Of a stretch of DNA of 12,603 nucleotides, positions 6,081-12,329 are shown piece after piece. Made by a program: the position numbers and the translations under genes. The DNA is from CBDUSL01 sp965370265. Its GTDB lineage: Bacteria; Patescibacteriota; Patescibacteriia; JAXHNJ01. The stretch's first letter is position 1. Each line of letters opens with the position of its first letter. Under the pieces are notes generated by a model. That model saw nothing but the letters and a program-made list of their open reading frames with translations. It was not told the origin of the DNA and did no database searches. The stretch spans positions 1-12,603 of the forward strand of contig CBDUSL010000019.1 in assembly GCA_965370265.1 (NCBI GenBank), written 5' to 3'.

Positions 6081-6650
6081 ATGCTTGTACAATTATTTAG
6101 TTCAAGATCGAGAGTGAAAATTTTGAGGCTTTTACTGATGAATGAAGAGAAGTCTTATTTTATTCGTGAGATGTCCCGCAAGATAAAAGAGCATATTAAC
6201 TCCGTAAGAAGAGAATTAAAGAATCTTGAGAAGATCGGTTTGGTTAAATCTTTTGGCCAGGGCCAGAAAAAATATTATCAGGTCGAAGTGAACCACATTA
6301 TTTATCCGGAACTGAAGTCCTTGGTTTTTAAAGCTCAGGTTTTTATGGAAAAAAGTTTTTTGAAGAATCTTGAAAAATCCGGAAAAATTAAACTGCTTAT
6401 ATTGACCGGTTTTTTTTCCGGAGTTGATAATTCCGCGACCGACATATTTATTGTTGGCACCGTTAACCGGAAAAAACTAGAAACCCTGATCAGAAGCTTC
6501 CAGAGAAAGATGGATCACCAGCTTCATTACACGGTTATGAGTAAAAAAGAATTTGATTACCGTAATAATCTCACTGATCGTTTCCTTTTTCATATCCTGG
6601 AGAATAAAAAGATTGTCTTGATCGATAAAATTAATGGCAGCCAATTCTAA
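6081..6650 (+). CDS. Winged-helix DNA-binding protein with degenerate nucleotidyltransferase-like domain
   Basis: A 189-residue protein. Residues 1-75 form a winged helix-turn-helix: SRVKILRLLLMN, then YFIREMSRKI, a recognition helix EHINSVRRELKNLEKIGLV (37-55) and a wing QGQKKYYQV (60-68). Residues 102-185 resemble the minimal (MNT-type) nucleotidyltransferase fold: LLILTGFFSGVDNSATDIFI (105-124) sits where GSxxxGxxxxxSDxDL is expected. The GS becomes GF and the second aspartate of DxD becomes F123, so nucleotidyl transfer is unlikely. Known: regulators pairing a winged helix with an NTase-like domain recur in bacteria and archaea. Inference: a DNA-binding regulator whose second domain senses a ligand. 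It is the first gene of a tightly packed cluster and overlaps the methyltransferase gene by 17 nt. Confidence 0.65.
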   Translation: MLVQLFSSRSRVKILRLLLMNEEKSYFIREMSRKIKEHINSVRRELKNLEKIGLVKSFGQGQKKYYQVEVNHIIYPELKSLVFKAQVFMEKSFLKNLEKSGKIKLLILTGFFSGVDNSATDIFIVGTVNRKKLETLIRSFQRKMDHQLHYTVMSKKEFDYRNNLTDRFLFHILENKKIVLIDKINGSQF

Positions 6651-7104
6651 AAAAGACAATTTTATATTAATCGCCCACAACATTCGCTCACTTTATAATG
6701 TGGGCTCTCTTTTTAGGACTTGCGACGGGGCGGGCGTTAAAAAACTCATTCTTTCCGGATATACCGGCTATCCTCCTCGGCAAAAAATCAGCAAGGTGGC
6801 TCTTGGGGCCGAGGAATCGGTTCCCTTTGAAAGAGTTAAAAATATAGGGCCATACATTAAAAAGCTGAAAAAGCAGGGGTATCAGGTTTTAGGACTGGAA
6901 ACCGGAAAAGACGGCCAAAATATTTTTCAATACAAACCTAAATTCCCTTTAGCCTTAATAATAGGTAATGAAAAGAGGGGATTATCAAAAGCAGTTTTGA
7001 AATTAACCCATAAACAAATATTTATTCCCATGTATGGCAAAAAGATGTCTTTAAACGTAGCCGTGGCGGCGGGAGTAGGGATATATGAGATATTAAGAAA
7101 TTAA
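6634..7104 (+). CDS. SpoU/TrmH-family (SPOUT) RNA 2'-O-methyltransferase
   Basis: A 156-residue protein holding the bare SPOUT catalytic domain with all three SpoU motifs: motif 1 HNIRSLYNVGSLFRTCD (15-31), motif 2 LIIGNEKRGLS (108-118) and motif 3 IPMYGKKMSLNVAVAAGVGI (131-150). Known: such enzymes use S-adenosylmethionine bound in a C-terminal trefoil knot to methylate ribose 2'-hydroxyls in tRNA or rRNA as dimers. There is no N-terminal RNA-binding extension, which resembles the short TrmL/TrmH-like group, but the target nucleotide cannot be told. The ATG at 6634 lies inside the end of the preceding gene, so the two are probably translationally coupled. A later in-frame methionine would remove motif 1. 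Confidence 0.85.
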   Translation: MAANSKKDNFILIAHNIRSLYNVGSLFRTCDGAGVKKLILSGYTGYPPRQKISKVALGAEESVPFERVKNIGPYIKKLKKQGYQVLGLETGKDGQNIFQYKPKFPLALIIGNEKRGLSKAVLKLTHKQIFIPMYGKKMSLNVAVAAGVGIYEILRN

Positions 7105-7122
7105 GATATTGAGATATTAAGA
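7087..7122 (+). repeat. Short direct repeat at the gene junction
   Basis: GAGATATTAAGA occurs at 7087-7098 and again at 7111-7122, a 24-bp period, with a related AAGATATT between them. The repeat spans the methyltransferase stop and touches the next ATG, so it looks like a small tandem duplication that made the 17-nt intergenic gap. Confidence 0.6.
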
Positions 7123-7895
7123 TGGATAAAAAAGTAACCATTAAAAATAGAAAAGGTTTAAAGCTGGTCATTCTACCGGAAATTAATCCGAAGCAAAGGG
7201 GGCTGGCTTTTGTAATGCATGGCCAGGGAGGCTTTATGGAACAAAAGCATATTCAACTTATGGCCGATGCTTTTAAAAAGTATGATTATTCCGTGGTAAG
7301 ATTTGATACAACTTGTGCTCTTGGAGAAAGCGGAGGAGATGTGAGTGATGTTTCAATAACTCAATCTTATGCCGACCTTGAAGATGTAATTTCTTGGGCG
7401 GAAAATCAAGAATGGTATGAAGAGCCGTTTGCGTTGGCAGGCCATAGCCTGAGCAGTATTTGTATTGCTTTGTTTGCCGAAAAATTTCCTGATAAAGTGA
7501 AAATTATTGCTCCAATTTCAACAGTGATTTCCGGTAAATTGAGCACTGAAGCGCATCCCAGGGAAGAACTTAAAGAATGGAAGCGGAAAGGTTATAAGAT
7601 TGAAATGAGCAAATCTATCCCGGGAAAAGAAAAAAGGATTAAATGGTCAAGCTTTGTTGACAGGCAAAAATATGATTTATTAATTAATGCAGATAAATTA
7701 ACTATGCCCGTATTGTTAGCAGCTGGAGAGTTTGATACCAGTACTCCTGTAAAACACCAGAAATTATTACTTGATAAAATAAGTGGAAGAAAAGAATTCC
7801 ATACAATTAAAGGGTCGCCCCACACTTTTCGTGATGAAAAACATTTAAAAGAACTGAAAAATATATTTGAAAATTGGCTAAAAAAGTGCGCATGA
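7122..7895 (+). CDS. Alpha/beta-hydrolase fold protein
   Basis: A 257-residue serine hydrolase of the cytosolic peptidase/esterase-like type. Seen: oxyanion-hole motif HGQGG (33-37), nucleophile elbow GHSLS with S109 (107-111), acid residue D205 in AGEFDTSTP (201-209) and catalytic H234 in GSPHTF (231-236), giving a complete Ser-Asp-His triad at family-typical spacing. A short cap region lies at about 136-185. There is no signal peptide. Substrate unknown. It is followed by a second alpha/beta hydrolase with recognisable similarity in the core (VVRFDT..., ALAGHS...), so the pair may have arisen by duplication. The stop TGA overlaps the next start as ATGA. There is no convincing Shine-Dalgarno; the preceding repeat supplies only TTGAGATATTAAG. 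Confidence 0.8.
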   Translation: MDKKVTIKNRKGLKLVILPEINPKQRGLAFVMHGQGGFMEQKHIQLMADAFKKYDYSVVRFDTTCALGESGGDVSDVSITQSYADLEDVISWAENQEWYEEPFALAGHSLSSICIALFAEKFPDKVKIIAPISTVISGKLSTEAHPREELKEWKRKGYKIEMSKSIPGKEKRIKWSSFVDRQKYDLLINADKLTMPVLLAAGEFDTSTPVKHQKLLLDKISGRKEFHTIKGSPHTFRDEKHLKELKNIFENWLKKCA

Positions 7896-9109
7896 GAAAA
7901 GAATTTTTTATTAAGAAACCGCCTTCGCCAAGGCTTCGGCGGTCAGGTAATAAAGACCAGAAAATATCCTGTGTTTTATATTCAAAAAATGGAAAGATAA
8001 ATAAGGATTTACCTGTGGTGATTTATTGCCATGGTTTTACCGGCTATAAAGAAGAACACTGGTATCCCAAATTTTTCTCCATGTTTCCCAAACATGGCTA
8101 TCAACTTTTAAGTTTTGATATGTATGCCCACGGCCAGAGCTATGGCCACTTTATTGATATTACCATGACCAAAGTATTAGATGATTACAAAACGGTATAT
8201 GACTATGTCGCAAAGAGAGGATTAAAGAGGATTGCTTTAGCGGGTCACTCGTTTGGGGGAGCAGCCAGTATCTTAATGGCCAATAAATGTAATATTCAGG
8301 GCCTAATTCTTATTTCATCGGTGACCGATAGATTTTTTCAAAAAAGGCTGCATTTTTCTGACAAAATAAAAGTAGAATTTGTGAAATACTTTGGTTTTTT
8401 ACCCCAGATAAATCTTGAAAGAGGAAAAGTTTTTTTAATCGGACGTAGTTTTTTTACTGATTTTGAAAAACACAAGATTAGAAAAGAAGCAGGAGAAATA
8501 AAAAAGCCTATTTTACTGATTCATGCGGAAAAAGACCGATCAATTCCTTTAAAAGAGGGAAAAGAATTGTATAAGTCCTTTAATTTTGATATTACCGATT
8601 TTCAGATAATAAAAGGAGCCGATCATTGTTTTAAGGCGTCTAAATATCATAATCAGGTAATTACGAATTTTTTTCGCTGGACAGACCTGTATTTAAAGAA
8701 AAAAGTTGATCACGGAGTTATTGTTTATCTTAGGCGGCCGGATGGCAAGGTATTATTGCTAAAAAGAAGCAATAAAGTTGGTTTTTATCCCTTGCTATGG
8801 AGTGGCACGGGCGGTTTTTTACCACCAGGGGAAAATGCAAGAGAAAGAGCTTTTGTTGAAGTGGGGGAGGAAACCGGTTTAAAGAAAAATAAATTAAAAT
8901 ATGTACGAGAGACAATGTGGTTTAAATGGGAAGATAAGAATTATGACCGGGTATGGCGGATTAAATGGTTTCTTTTTGATGTTGATAAAACTAAAATTAA
9001 AAAAGACTGGGAGACTTCCGAGTATCGCTGGATTAAACCGGAGAATATTATTGAATATAAAACTTTGCCTCATCAAGAATATGGTTTAAAAAAACTAAAA
9101 CTTATTTAA
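7892..9109 (+). CDS. Alpha/beta hydrolase fused to a Nudix hydrolase domain
   Basis: I chose the ATG at 7892, which forms an ATGA overlap with the upstream stop; a TTG at 7874 would add six residues. The 405-residue product has two domains. Residues 22-268 are an alpha/beta hydrolase: CHGFTG (46-51), GHSFGG with S120, D215 in HAEKDRSIP and H245 in GADHCF. Residues 274-405 are a Nudix domain: GVIVYLRRPDGKVLLLKR (275-292) and a Nudix box starting at G308, with E314 and VEVGEETGL (322-330). The box keeps E323, E326 and E327 but has V322 where the arginine normally sits. Known: Nudix enzymes cleave nucleoside diphosphates linked to another group; related isopentenyl-diphosphate and NTP-type enzymes are possible. 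Inference: two linked hydrolytic steps on one substrate. A GC-rich in-frame repeat encodes residues 10-17. The gene overlaps the next by one base. Confidence 0.8.
   Translation: MRKEFFIKKPPSPRLRRSGNKDQKISCVLYSKNGKINKDLPVVIYCHGFTGYKEEHWYPKFFSMFPKHGYQLLSFDMYAHGQSYGHFIDITMTKVLDDYKTVYDYVAKRGLKRIALAGHSFGGAASILMANKCNIQGLILISSVTDRFFQKRLHFSDKIKVEFVKYFGFLPQINLERGKVFLIGRSFFTDFEKHKIRKEAGEIKKPILLIHAEKDRSIPLKEGKELYKSFNFDITDFQIIKGADHCFKASKYHNQVITNFFRWTDLYLKKKVDHGVIVYLRRPDGKVLLLKRSNKVGFYPLLWSGTGGFLPPGENARERAFVEVGEETGLKKNKLKYVRETMWFKWEDKNYDRVWRIKWFLFDVDKTKIKKDWETSEYRWIKPENIIEYKTLPHQEYGLKKLKLI
7919..7942. repeat. GC-rich palindromic repeat inserted in frame
   Basis: This 24-bp element has ends CCGCC/GGCGG and an inner CGCC/GGCT arrangement, giving an imperfect hairpin. 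It is about 75 percent G+C inside a gene that is otherwise strongly AT-rich. It is read in frame as PPSPRLRR in the N-terminal loop of the hydrolase-Nudix protein, before the first strands of the fold. From memory, near-identical GC-rich CGCCTTCGCC-type elements encoding PPSP(R/K)LRR recur in Patescibacteria genomes, which points to a dispersed repeat family; this cannot be checked here. Confidence 0.6.
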
Positions 9110-9516
9110 TGTATTTAATTATTAATACCGCCAAGCAAAATGAAATCTTAACGGCTGTTTATGATGGCCACAAAGTTTTTCAAGAAAGGTTAAAAGTTGA
9201 GTTTCATGAATCAGAAAAGCTTTTACCGATGGTGGATAAAGTTTTAAAAAAATCAAAAGTAAATTTAAAAGATTTAAAAAAGATATTAGTAATAGCTGGA
9301 CCGGGCTCTTTTACTTCCCTCCGAATCGGTATAGCGGTCGCTAATACTTTAGCTTTCAGTTTAAAAATACCCGTGGTTAGTTTTAAAACGGATGAATTTA
9401 AGAATGTAAAAGATTTGATCAAGAAAGCAGAGAATAAAGGAGGAGGGGAGAGAGCGATTCCTTTTTATGGCCAGGAGCCAAATATCACTAAACCAAAAAA
9501 GAAATGGTTACAATAA
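9109..9516 (+). CDS. tsaB: Short TsaB-like protein (tRNA t6A biosynthesis)
   Basis: TsaB is the non-catalytic partner of TsaD in making threonylcarbamoyladenosine at position 37 of ANN-decoding tRNAs. Seen: N-terminal strand LIINTA (3-8), the signature GPGSFTSLRIGIAVANTLAF (64-83) and IPVVSF (87-92), all typical of the N-terminal ASKHA lobe. The protein stops at 135 residues, against roughly 220-230 in E. coli, so the C-terminal lobe is missing. The tail YGQEPNITKPKKKWLQ (120-135) keeps the family's basic end, so this is a natural short form rather than a frameshifted gene. Its ATG shares one base with the preceding stop (TAATG), and the next gene starts 13 nt before this one ends. No tsaD, tsaE or tsaC is visible in the window. 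Confidence 0.8.
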   Translation: MYLIINTAKQNEILTAVYDGHKVFQERLKVEFHESEKLLPMVDKVLKKSKVNLKDLKKILVIAGPGSFTSLRIGIAVANTLAFSLKIPVVSFKTDEFKNVKDLIKKAENKGGGERAIPFYGQEPNITKPKKKWLQ

Positions 9517-10112
9517 AAACATTTGTGGTTGGTCCTATTCAAACAAACACTTATCTAGTTTGTGATGAAAAAAATAACGCGCTGGTTATTGACCCCGGAT
9601 TTCCTGATCAGGGGCTTTTGGATTTTATTGAAGAAAATAATTTAAAAGTAAAATATATTTTAATCACCCATGGCCATTTTGACCATGTTTGTTTTGCAAA
9701 AAAGCTGAAAGAGGAAACAGGGGCCATCATAGCTATGGCTGAAGGTGAGGTTGAAATGATTGAAGGTTCGTATCAATGGAGTGGCAAGAAGATGGGTTAT
9801 AAGCTGGAAAGGTTTGAACCGGATGAATTTATTAAAGATGAGGATATATTAAAAGTGGGGGAGACGCGAGTGGGGGTGATTTCCACGCCCGGGCATTCGC
9901 CGGAAGGGCTTTCTTTTTACTTTAAAAAGGAAAAGATTATATTTACTGGTGATACTATGTTTGCCGGGAATGTGGGAAGAACGGATTTACCCGGTTCAAA
10001 CGAAAATATTCTCTGGGAAAGCATTATTAAAAAACTTTTGACTCTGCCGGACGAAACCCGGGTCTTGCCTGGCCATGGAATGGAAACCACTATAAGACAA
10101 GAACAGAGATAA
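9504..10112 (+). CDS. Metallo-beta-lactamase-fold hydrolase (glyoxalase II-like)
   Basis: A 202-residue zinc hydrolase. All metal-binding positions are visible: THGHFDH (55-61, H56, H58, D60, H61), H131 in TPGHSPEGLSFY, D150 in FTGDTMF and H191 in LPGHGMETT. The blocks GPIQTNTYLV (10-19) and GNVGRTDLPGS (155-165) are typical of the YcbL/glyoxalase II-like group. Known: these enzymes hydrolyse thioesters such as S-lactoylglutathione, but glutathione is not expected in all lineages, so the substrate here is open. The C-terminus is slightly short, ending TTIRQEQR. The gene overlaps tsaB by 13 nt and is the last of the overlapping cluster. No clear intrinsic terminator follows. Confidence 0.85.
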   Translation: MVTIKTFVVGPIQTNTYLVCDEKNNALVIDPGFPDQGLLDFIEENNLKVKYILITHGHFDHVCFAKKLKEETGAIIAMAEGEVEMIEGSYQWSGKKMGYKLERFEPDEFIKDEDILKVGETRVGVISTPGHSPEGLSFYFKKEKIIFTGDTMFAGNVGRTDLPGSNENILWESIIKKLLTLPDETRVLPGHGMETTIRQEQR

Positions 10113-10132
10113 AAATATTTATATTAATATTA

Positions 10133-10161
10133 TTGTGTTATATTATTATATTTAGTATAAT
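10133..10161 (+). promoter_or_regulatory. Putative promoter of the small membrane-protein gene
   Basis: TTGTGT (10133-10138) and an exact TATAAT (10156-10161) are separated by 17 bp. The predicted transcription start falls at about 10168, the A of the ATG, so a leaderless mRNA is expected; no Shine-Dalgarno exists. Confidence 0.5.
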
Positions 10162-10167
10162 AAAAAT

Positions 10168-10596
10168 ATGAATAATATTTCGAAATTACAAAAAGTTCAA
10201 GAATTACTACAAGCACGGTTTCTTTTACTTGCCGGGATAATTTTAAGTGTGGCCAGTTATCGGCTATTGATATATTTTAATGAGTACTTTTTATTATTGA
10301 GTTTAATAACAATATTACTCGCGGATTTAGTGGTTATAAGAAATAAAAATATTGATAATGCAAACAGAACAAAGTATTTTAGAATGTCGTTTATTCACTG
10401 GCCTATAAGTGGATTATTAATTATATTTTCAGTTATGATTTTTATTGATAAAAATTTGTTTTATAGTTTATCTTTTATTTTTAATTTTATGAAAATATTA
10501 TTTATTGTTAGCGCTGTACTTACTTCTATTAAAAAAATAATTGTTTTGTCACGAAGTATAAATTTAAATGCAAAAGATTCTAGTTTAACCGGATAA
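10168..10596 (+). CDS. Small four-segment membrane protein, unknown function
   Basis: I do not recognise this 142-residue protein. It has four hydrophobic segments (about 17-35, 40-57, 77-93 and 100-119), a short charged loop ENKNIDNANRTKYFR-like stretch between the second and third (residues 58-72, rich in N, K and R), and a polar tail. The N-terminal 16 residues are amphipathic. It is more AT-rich than its neighbours and uses many ATT, TTA and ATA codons, fitting a lineage-specific or recently acquired gene, although membrane content alone also raises AT. It has its own promoter and an intrinsic terminator, so it is a single-gene unit between two clusters. Continuous reading frame, promoter and terminator support a real gene. 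Confidence 0.6.
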   Translation: MNNISKLQKVQELLQARFLLLAGIILSVASYRLLIYFNEYFLLLSLITILLADLVVIRNKNIDNANRTKYFRMSFIHWPISGLLIIFSVMIFIDKNLFYSLSFIFNFMKILFIVSAVLTSIKKIIVLSRSINLNAKDSSLTG

Positions 10597-10659
10597 GACT
10601 AAAGTATTACCTAGTCATAGGAAAAAAACTATAGAAAAGCGACAACGATAAAAAACAAT

Positions 10660-10689
10660 AAGCTTGTGAAATAAACACAGGCTTTTTTT
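10660..10689 (+). terminator. Intrinsic terminator before the mraZ promoter
   Basis: AAGCTTGTG (10660-10668) pairs with CACAGGCTT (10676-10684, one G-U) around a 7-nt loop and runs into seven T residues (10683-10689). It isolates the dcw operon from the upstream membrane-protein gene. Confidence 0.8.
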
Positions 10690-10728
10690 GCTTGACACAT
10701 CTGTGGAAAAGTTGCTTGTTGAAAGTGG

Positions 10729-10757
10729 TTGACATGATACTAATTGTGGGGTAGAAT
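10729..10757 (+). promoter_or_regulatory. Promoter of the mraZ-rsmH-ftsL operon
   Basis: TTGACA (10729-10734) and TAGAAT (10752-10757) are separated by 17 bp. The predicted start is near 10764, leaving a leader of about 112 nt. The core overlaps the first steps of the MraZ ladder, so MraZ binding would block polymerase. A second TTGACA at 10692-10697 lacks a matching -10 box. Confidence 0.8.
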
Positions 10758-10790
10758 GGTAAGGTAGGGTGAAAAGTGGATAAAAGTGGG
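10743..10790 (+). promoter_or_regulatory. MraZ operator: TGG(G) ladder at 10-bp steps
   Basis: Five steps lie in exact 10-bp register: TGGG at 10747, TGGT at 10757, GGGT at 10767, TGGA at 10777 and TGGG at 10787. The last two belong to identical AAAGTGG copies (10773-10779 and 10783-10789), and another AAAGTGG abuts the -35 box at 10722-10728. Known: E. coli MraZ binds direct TGGG(N) repeats spaced 5 nt apart at its own promoter, and Mollicute MraZ binds AAAGTG-type repeats with 3-nt spacing. Both descriptions fit here. Position over the -10 and start site predicts autorepression. Confidence 0.75.
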
Positions 10791-10875
10791 GATAAGTAAA
10801 CGATTCTGTGGATAAGCACGGCGAACGAACCACTCACCTTGGGGTTTTAATAAACAATTTTTTCCACATATACAT

Positions 10876-11307
10876 ATGTTTATCGGAGAGTATCAACATT
10901 CAATCGATCAAAAAGGCAGAATAGCCATTCCCAAGAAATTCCGGGCTGAATTATCAAAAGGAACAGTTGTTACCAGGGGATTGGATAATTGTCTTTTTAT
11001 ATATACCAAAAAAGAATGGCAGGTCTTGGCCGAGAAGCTGGCCTCTCTGCCCATATCAAAAGCAAATACCCGCGCCTTTGCCCGTTTGATGCTGGCCGGT
11101 GCGATGGAACTGGAAATAGATAAGCAGGGCCGGGCTCTTCTTCCCGATTATTTGCGTAAATATGCTTCAATAAAAAAGACGGCTGTGGTAGCTGGCCTTT
11201 ATAACCGTTTGGAAGTTTGGGATAAAGCTGCCTGGGAAAAATATAAAATCGGGACGGAAAAACAATCCGGCGATATCGCAGAAGCCATGGAGGGTCTGGG
11301 CGTTTAG
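10876..11307 (+). CDS. mraZ: Transcriptional regulator MraZ
   Basis: A 143-residue protein with the two tandem AbrB/SpoVT-like halves that define the family: DQKGRIAIPKKFR (11-23) and DKQGRALLPDYLR (82-94). The N-terminus MFIGEYQHSID is typical and fixes the start at 10876. Known: MraZ forms ring-shaped oligomers that bind phased direct repeats upstream of the division and cell-wall (dcw) cluster and represses its own operon. Here it is first in the operon, rsmH follows after 10 bp, and a matching 10-bp-phased operator lies over the promoter. There is no Shine-Dalgarno; AT-rich sequence precedes the ATG. Nothing is missing relative to the family. Confidence 0.95.
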   Translation: MFIGEYQHSIDQKGRIAIPKKFRAELSKGTVVTRGLDNCLFIYTKKEWQVLAEKLASLPISKANTRAFARLMLAGAMELEIDKQGRALLPDYLRKYASIKKTAVVAGLYNRLEVWDKAAWEKYKIGTEKQSGDIAEAMEGLGV

Positions 11308-11317
11308 ATTTTTTAAA

Positions 11318-12283
11318 ATGAATTATAAACATATTCCGGTTCTGAAAAACGAAGTGATTAGCTATCTTGATCTTCGCTCTAATCAGAATGTTATTGATTT
11401 GAGTGTCGGGGGAGGGGGACATTCAAAAGAAATTTTGGAGAAAACTGTTCCCAAGGGTCAATTAATCGGTTTGGACTGGGATAATGACGCGATAGCCGAA
11501 GCGAGTAAAAGGCTGTCAAAGTATAAAAATAGAGTTCATTTATTTCAATCAAATTATAAAAAAATAACAAAAATAAAAAATGAACGGTTTGCTTTACTTA
11601 CAATTAATGCTGTTCTACTCGACCTTGGTTTCTCATCAATTACACTTGAGGGGAGATCTCGCGGATTTTCTTTTAAAAATGATGGGCCATTAGATATGCG
11701 CTACGCCCCGGAAGAGGGCGGGCAAACGGCAGCCGATATTTTAAATTATTATTCCTTAACAAAATTAGAAAAAATATTCCGGGAGTACGGTGGAGAAAAA
11801 TTTGCTAAAAAAATTGCGTTTGAAATCACAAATAAGCGCAAAAAACAGAAATTTTTTCATACTAAAGATCTTCTCTCTGTCGTACTCCAAGTATATAAAG
11901 ATAAATTAAAATCAGATAAAGAGGTTCCTTATTTAAAATCGGGCCTTCATCCGGCAACTAAGATTTTTCAAGCCTTGAGAATAGAAGTCAATCAGGAATT
12001 GGAAAATCTAAAGCAAGTTTTACCCCAAGCTTTGAAGATATTAGAAAAAGGCGGCCGACTGGCCATTATCTCTTTTCACTCTTTGGAAGACAGGATTGTT
12101 AAGAATTTTTTCCGGGACGAAGCCAGAGATTGTCTCTGCCCGCCGGAAATTCCTGCTTGCCGCTGCGGACATGTGAAAAAATTAAAGATTATTACTAAAA
12201 AAGCAATAAGGCCGGGGAAAGAAGAGATAAAATTTAATCACAGGTCAAGAAGCGCTCTCTTGAGGGTTGCCGAAAAAATATAA
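11318..12283 (+). CDS. rsmH: 16S rRNA (cytosine-N4-)-methyltransferase RsmH
   Basis: Methylates N4 of C1402 (E. coli numbering) in the 16S rRNA decoding centre using S-adenosylmethionine. The 321-residue protein is full length and shows the family blocks: HIPVLKNEVI (5-14), SAM-binding DLSVGGGGHS (27-36) and GLDWDNDA (51-58), DLGFSSITLEGRSRGFSF (102-119) with GPLDMRY (123-129), HPATKIFQALRIEVNQEL (211-228) and GGRLAIISFHSLEDRIVKNF (245-264). Near the end, C272, C274, C281 and C283 form a CxC-x6-CxC pattern common in the family. The second gene of the dcw operon in most bacteria, it starts 10 bp after mraZ without a Shine-Dalgarno, so coupling or AT-rich leader initiation is likely. Confidence 0.95.
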   Translation: MNYKHIPVLKNEVISYLDLRSNQNVIDLSVGGGGHSKEILEKTVPKGQLIGLDWDNDAIAEASKRLSKYKNRVHLFQSNYKKITKIKNERFALLTINAVLLDLGFSSITLEGRSRGFSFKNDGPLDMRYAPEEGGQTAADILNYYSLTKLEKIFREYGGEKFAKKIAFEITNKRKKQKFFHTKDLLSVVLQVYKDKLKSDKEVPYLKSGLHPATKIFQALRIEVNQELENLKQVLPQALKILEKGGRLAIISFHSLEDRIVKNFFRDEARDCLCPPEIPACRCGHVKKLKIITKKAIRPGKEEIKFNHRSRSALLRVAEKI

Positions 12284-12329
12284 AGATAAACATAAAATTC
12301 GTTTAACTACGCGGAAATAAAAACAAAAA

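Larger units (their letters stand above)
10702..10868. promoter_or_regulatory. Cluster of DnaA-box-like 9-mers
   Basis: TGTGGATAA at 10807-10815 is the exact complement of the consensus TTATCCACA. One-mismatch sites are TGTGGAAAA (10702-10710), AGTGGATAA (10775-10783), TGGGGATAA (10787-10795) and TTTTCCACA (10860-10868). The two middle sites lie inside the MraZ ladder and may be its by-product. An AT-rich stretch precedes mraZ (10847-10875). DnaA-dependent control is possible; an origin is less likely because no dnaA or dnaN is nearby. Confidence 0.4.

Noticed and set aside
7874..7891. Alternative TTG start for the hydrolase-Nudix gene
   Set aside because: It would create a longer overlap with the upstream gene. 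The ATG at 7892 makes the common ATGA overlap and keeps the whole hydrolase fold.
7893..7895. Possible UGA recoding to glycine, as in some CPR lineages
   Set aside because: UGA ends a hydrolase at the expected length and forms an ATGA overlap. No gene contains internal UGA codons.
10113..10150. Possible terminator after the metallo-beta-lactamase-fold gene
   Set aside because: The region is AT-only and offers only weak, imperfect pairing without a GC-bearing stem.
10607..10837. Overlapping minus-strand frames of about 75 codons upstream of mraZ
   Set aside because: Two frames over the same bases encode low-complexity products, and the region is explained by a terminator, promoter and operator.
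10997..11422. Minus-strand frame of 141 codons over mraZ and rsmH
   Set aside because: It is antisense to two confidently identified genes and shows no family motif.
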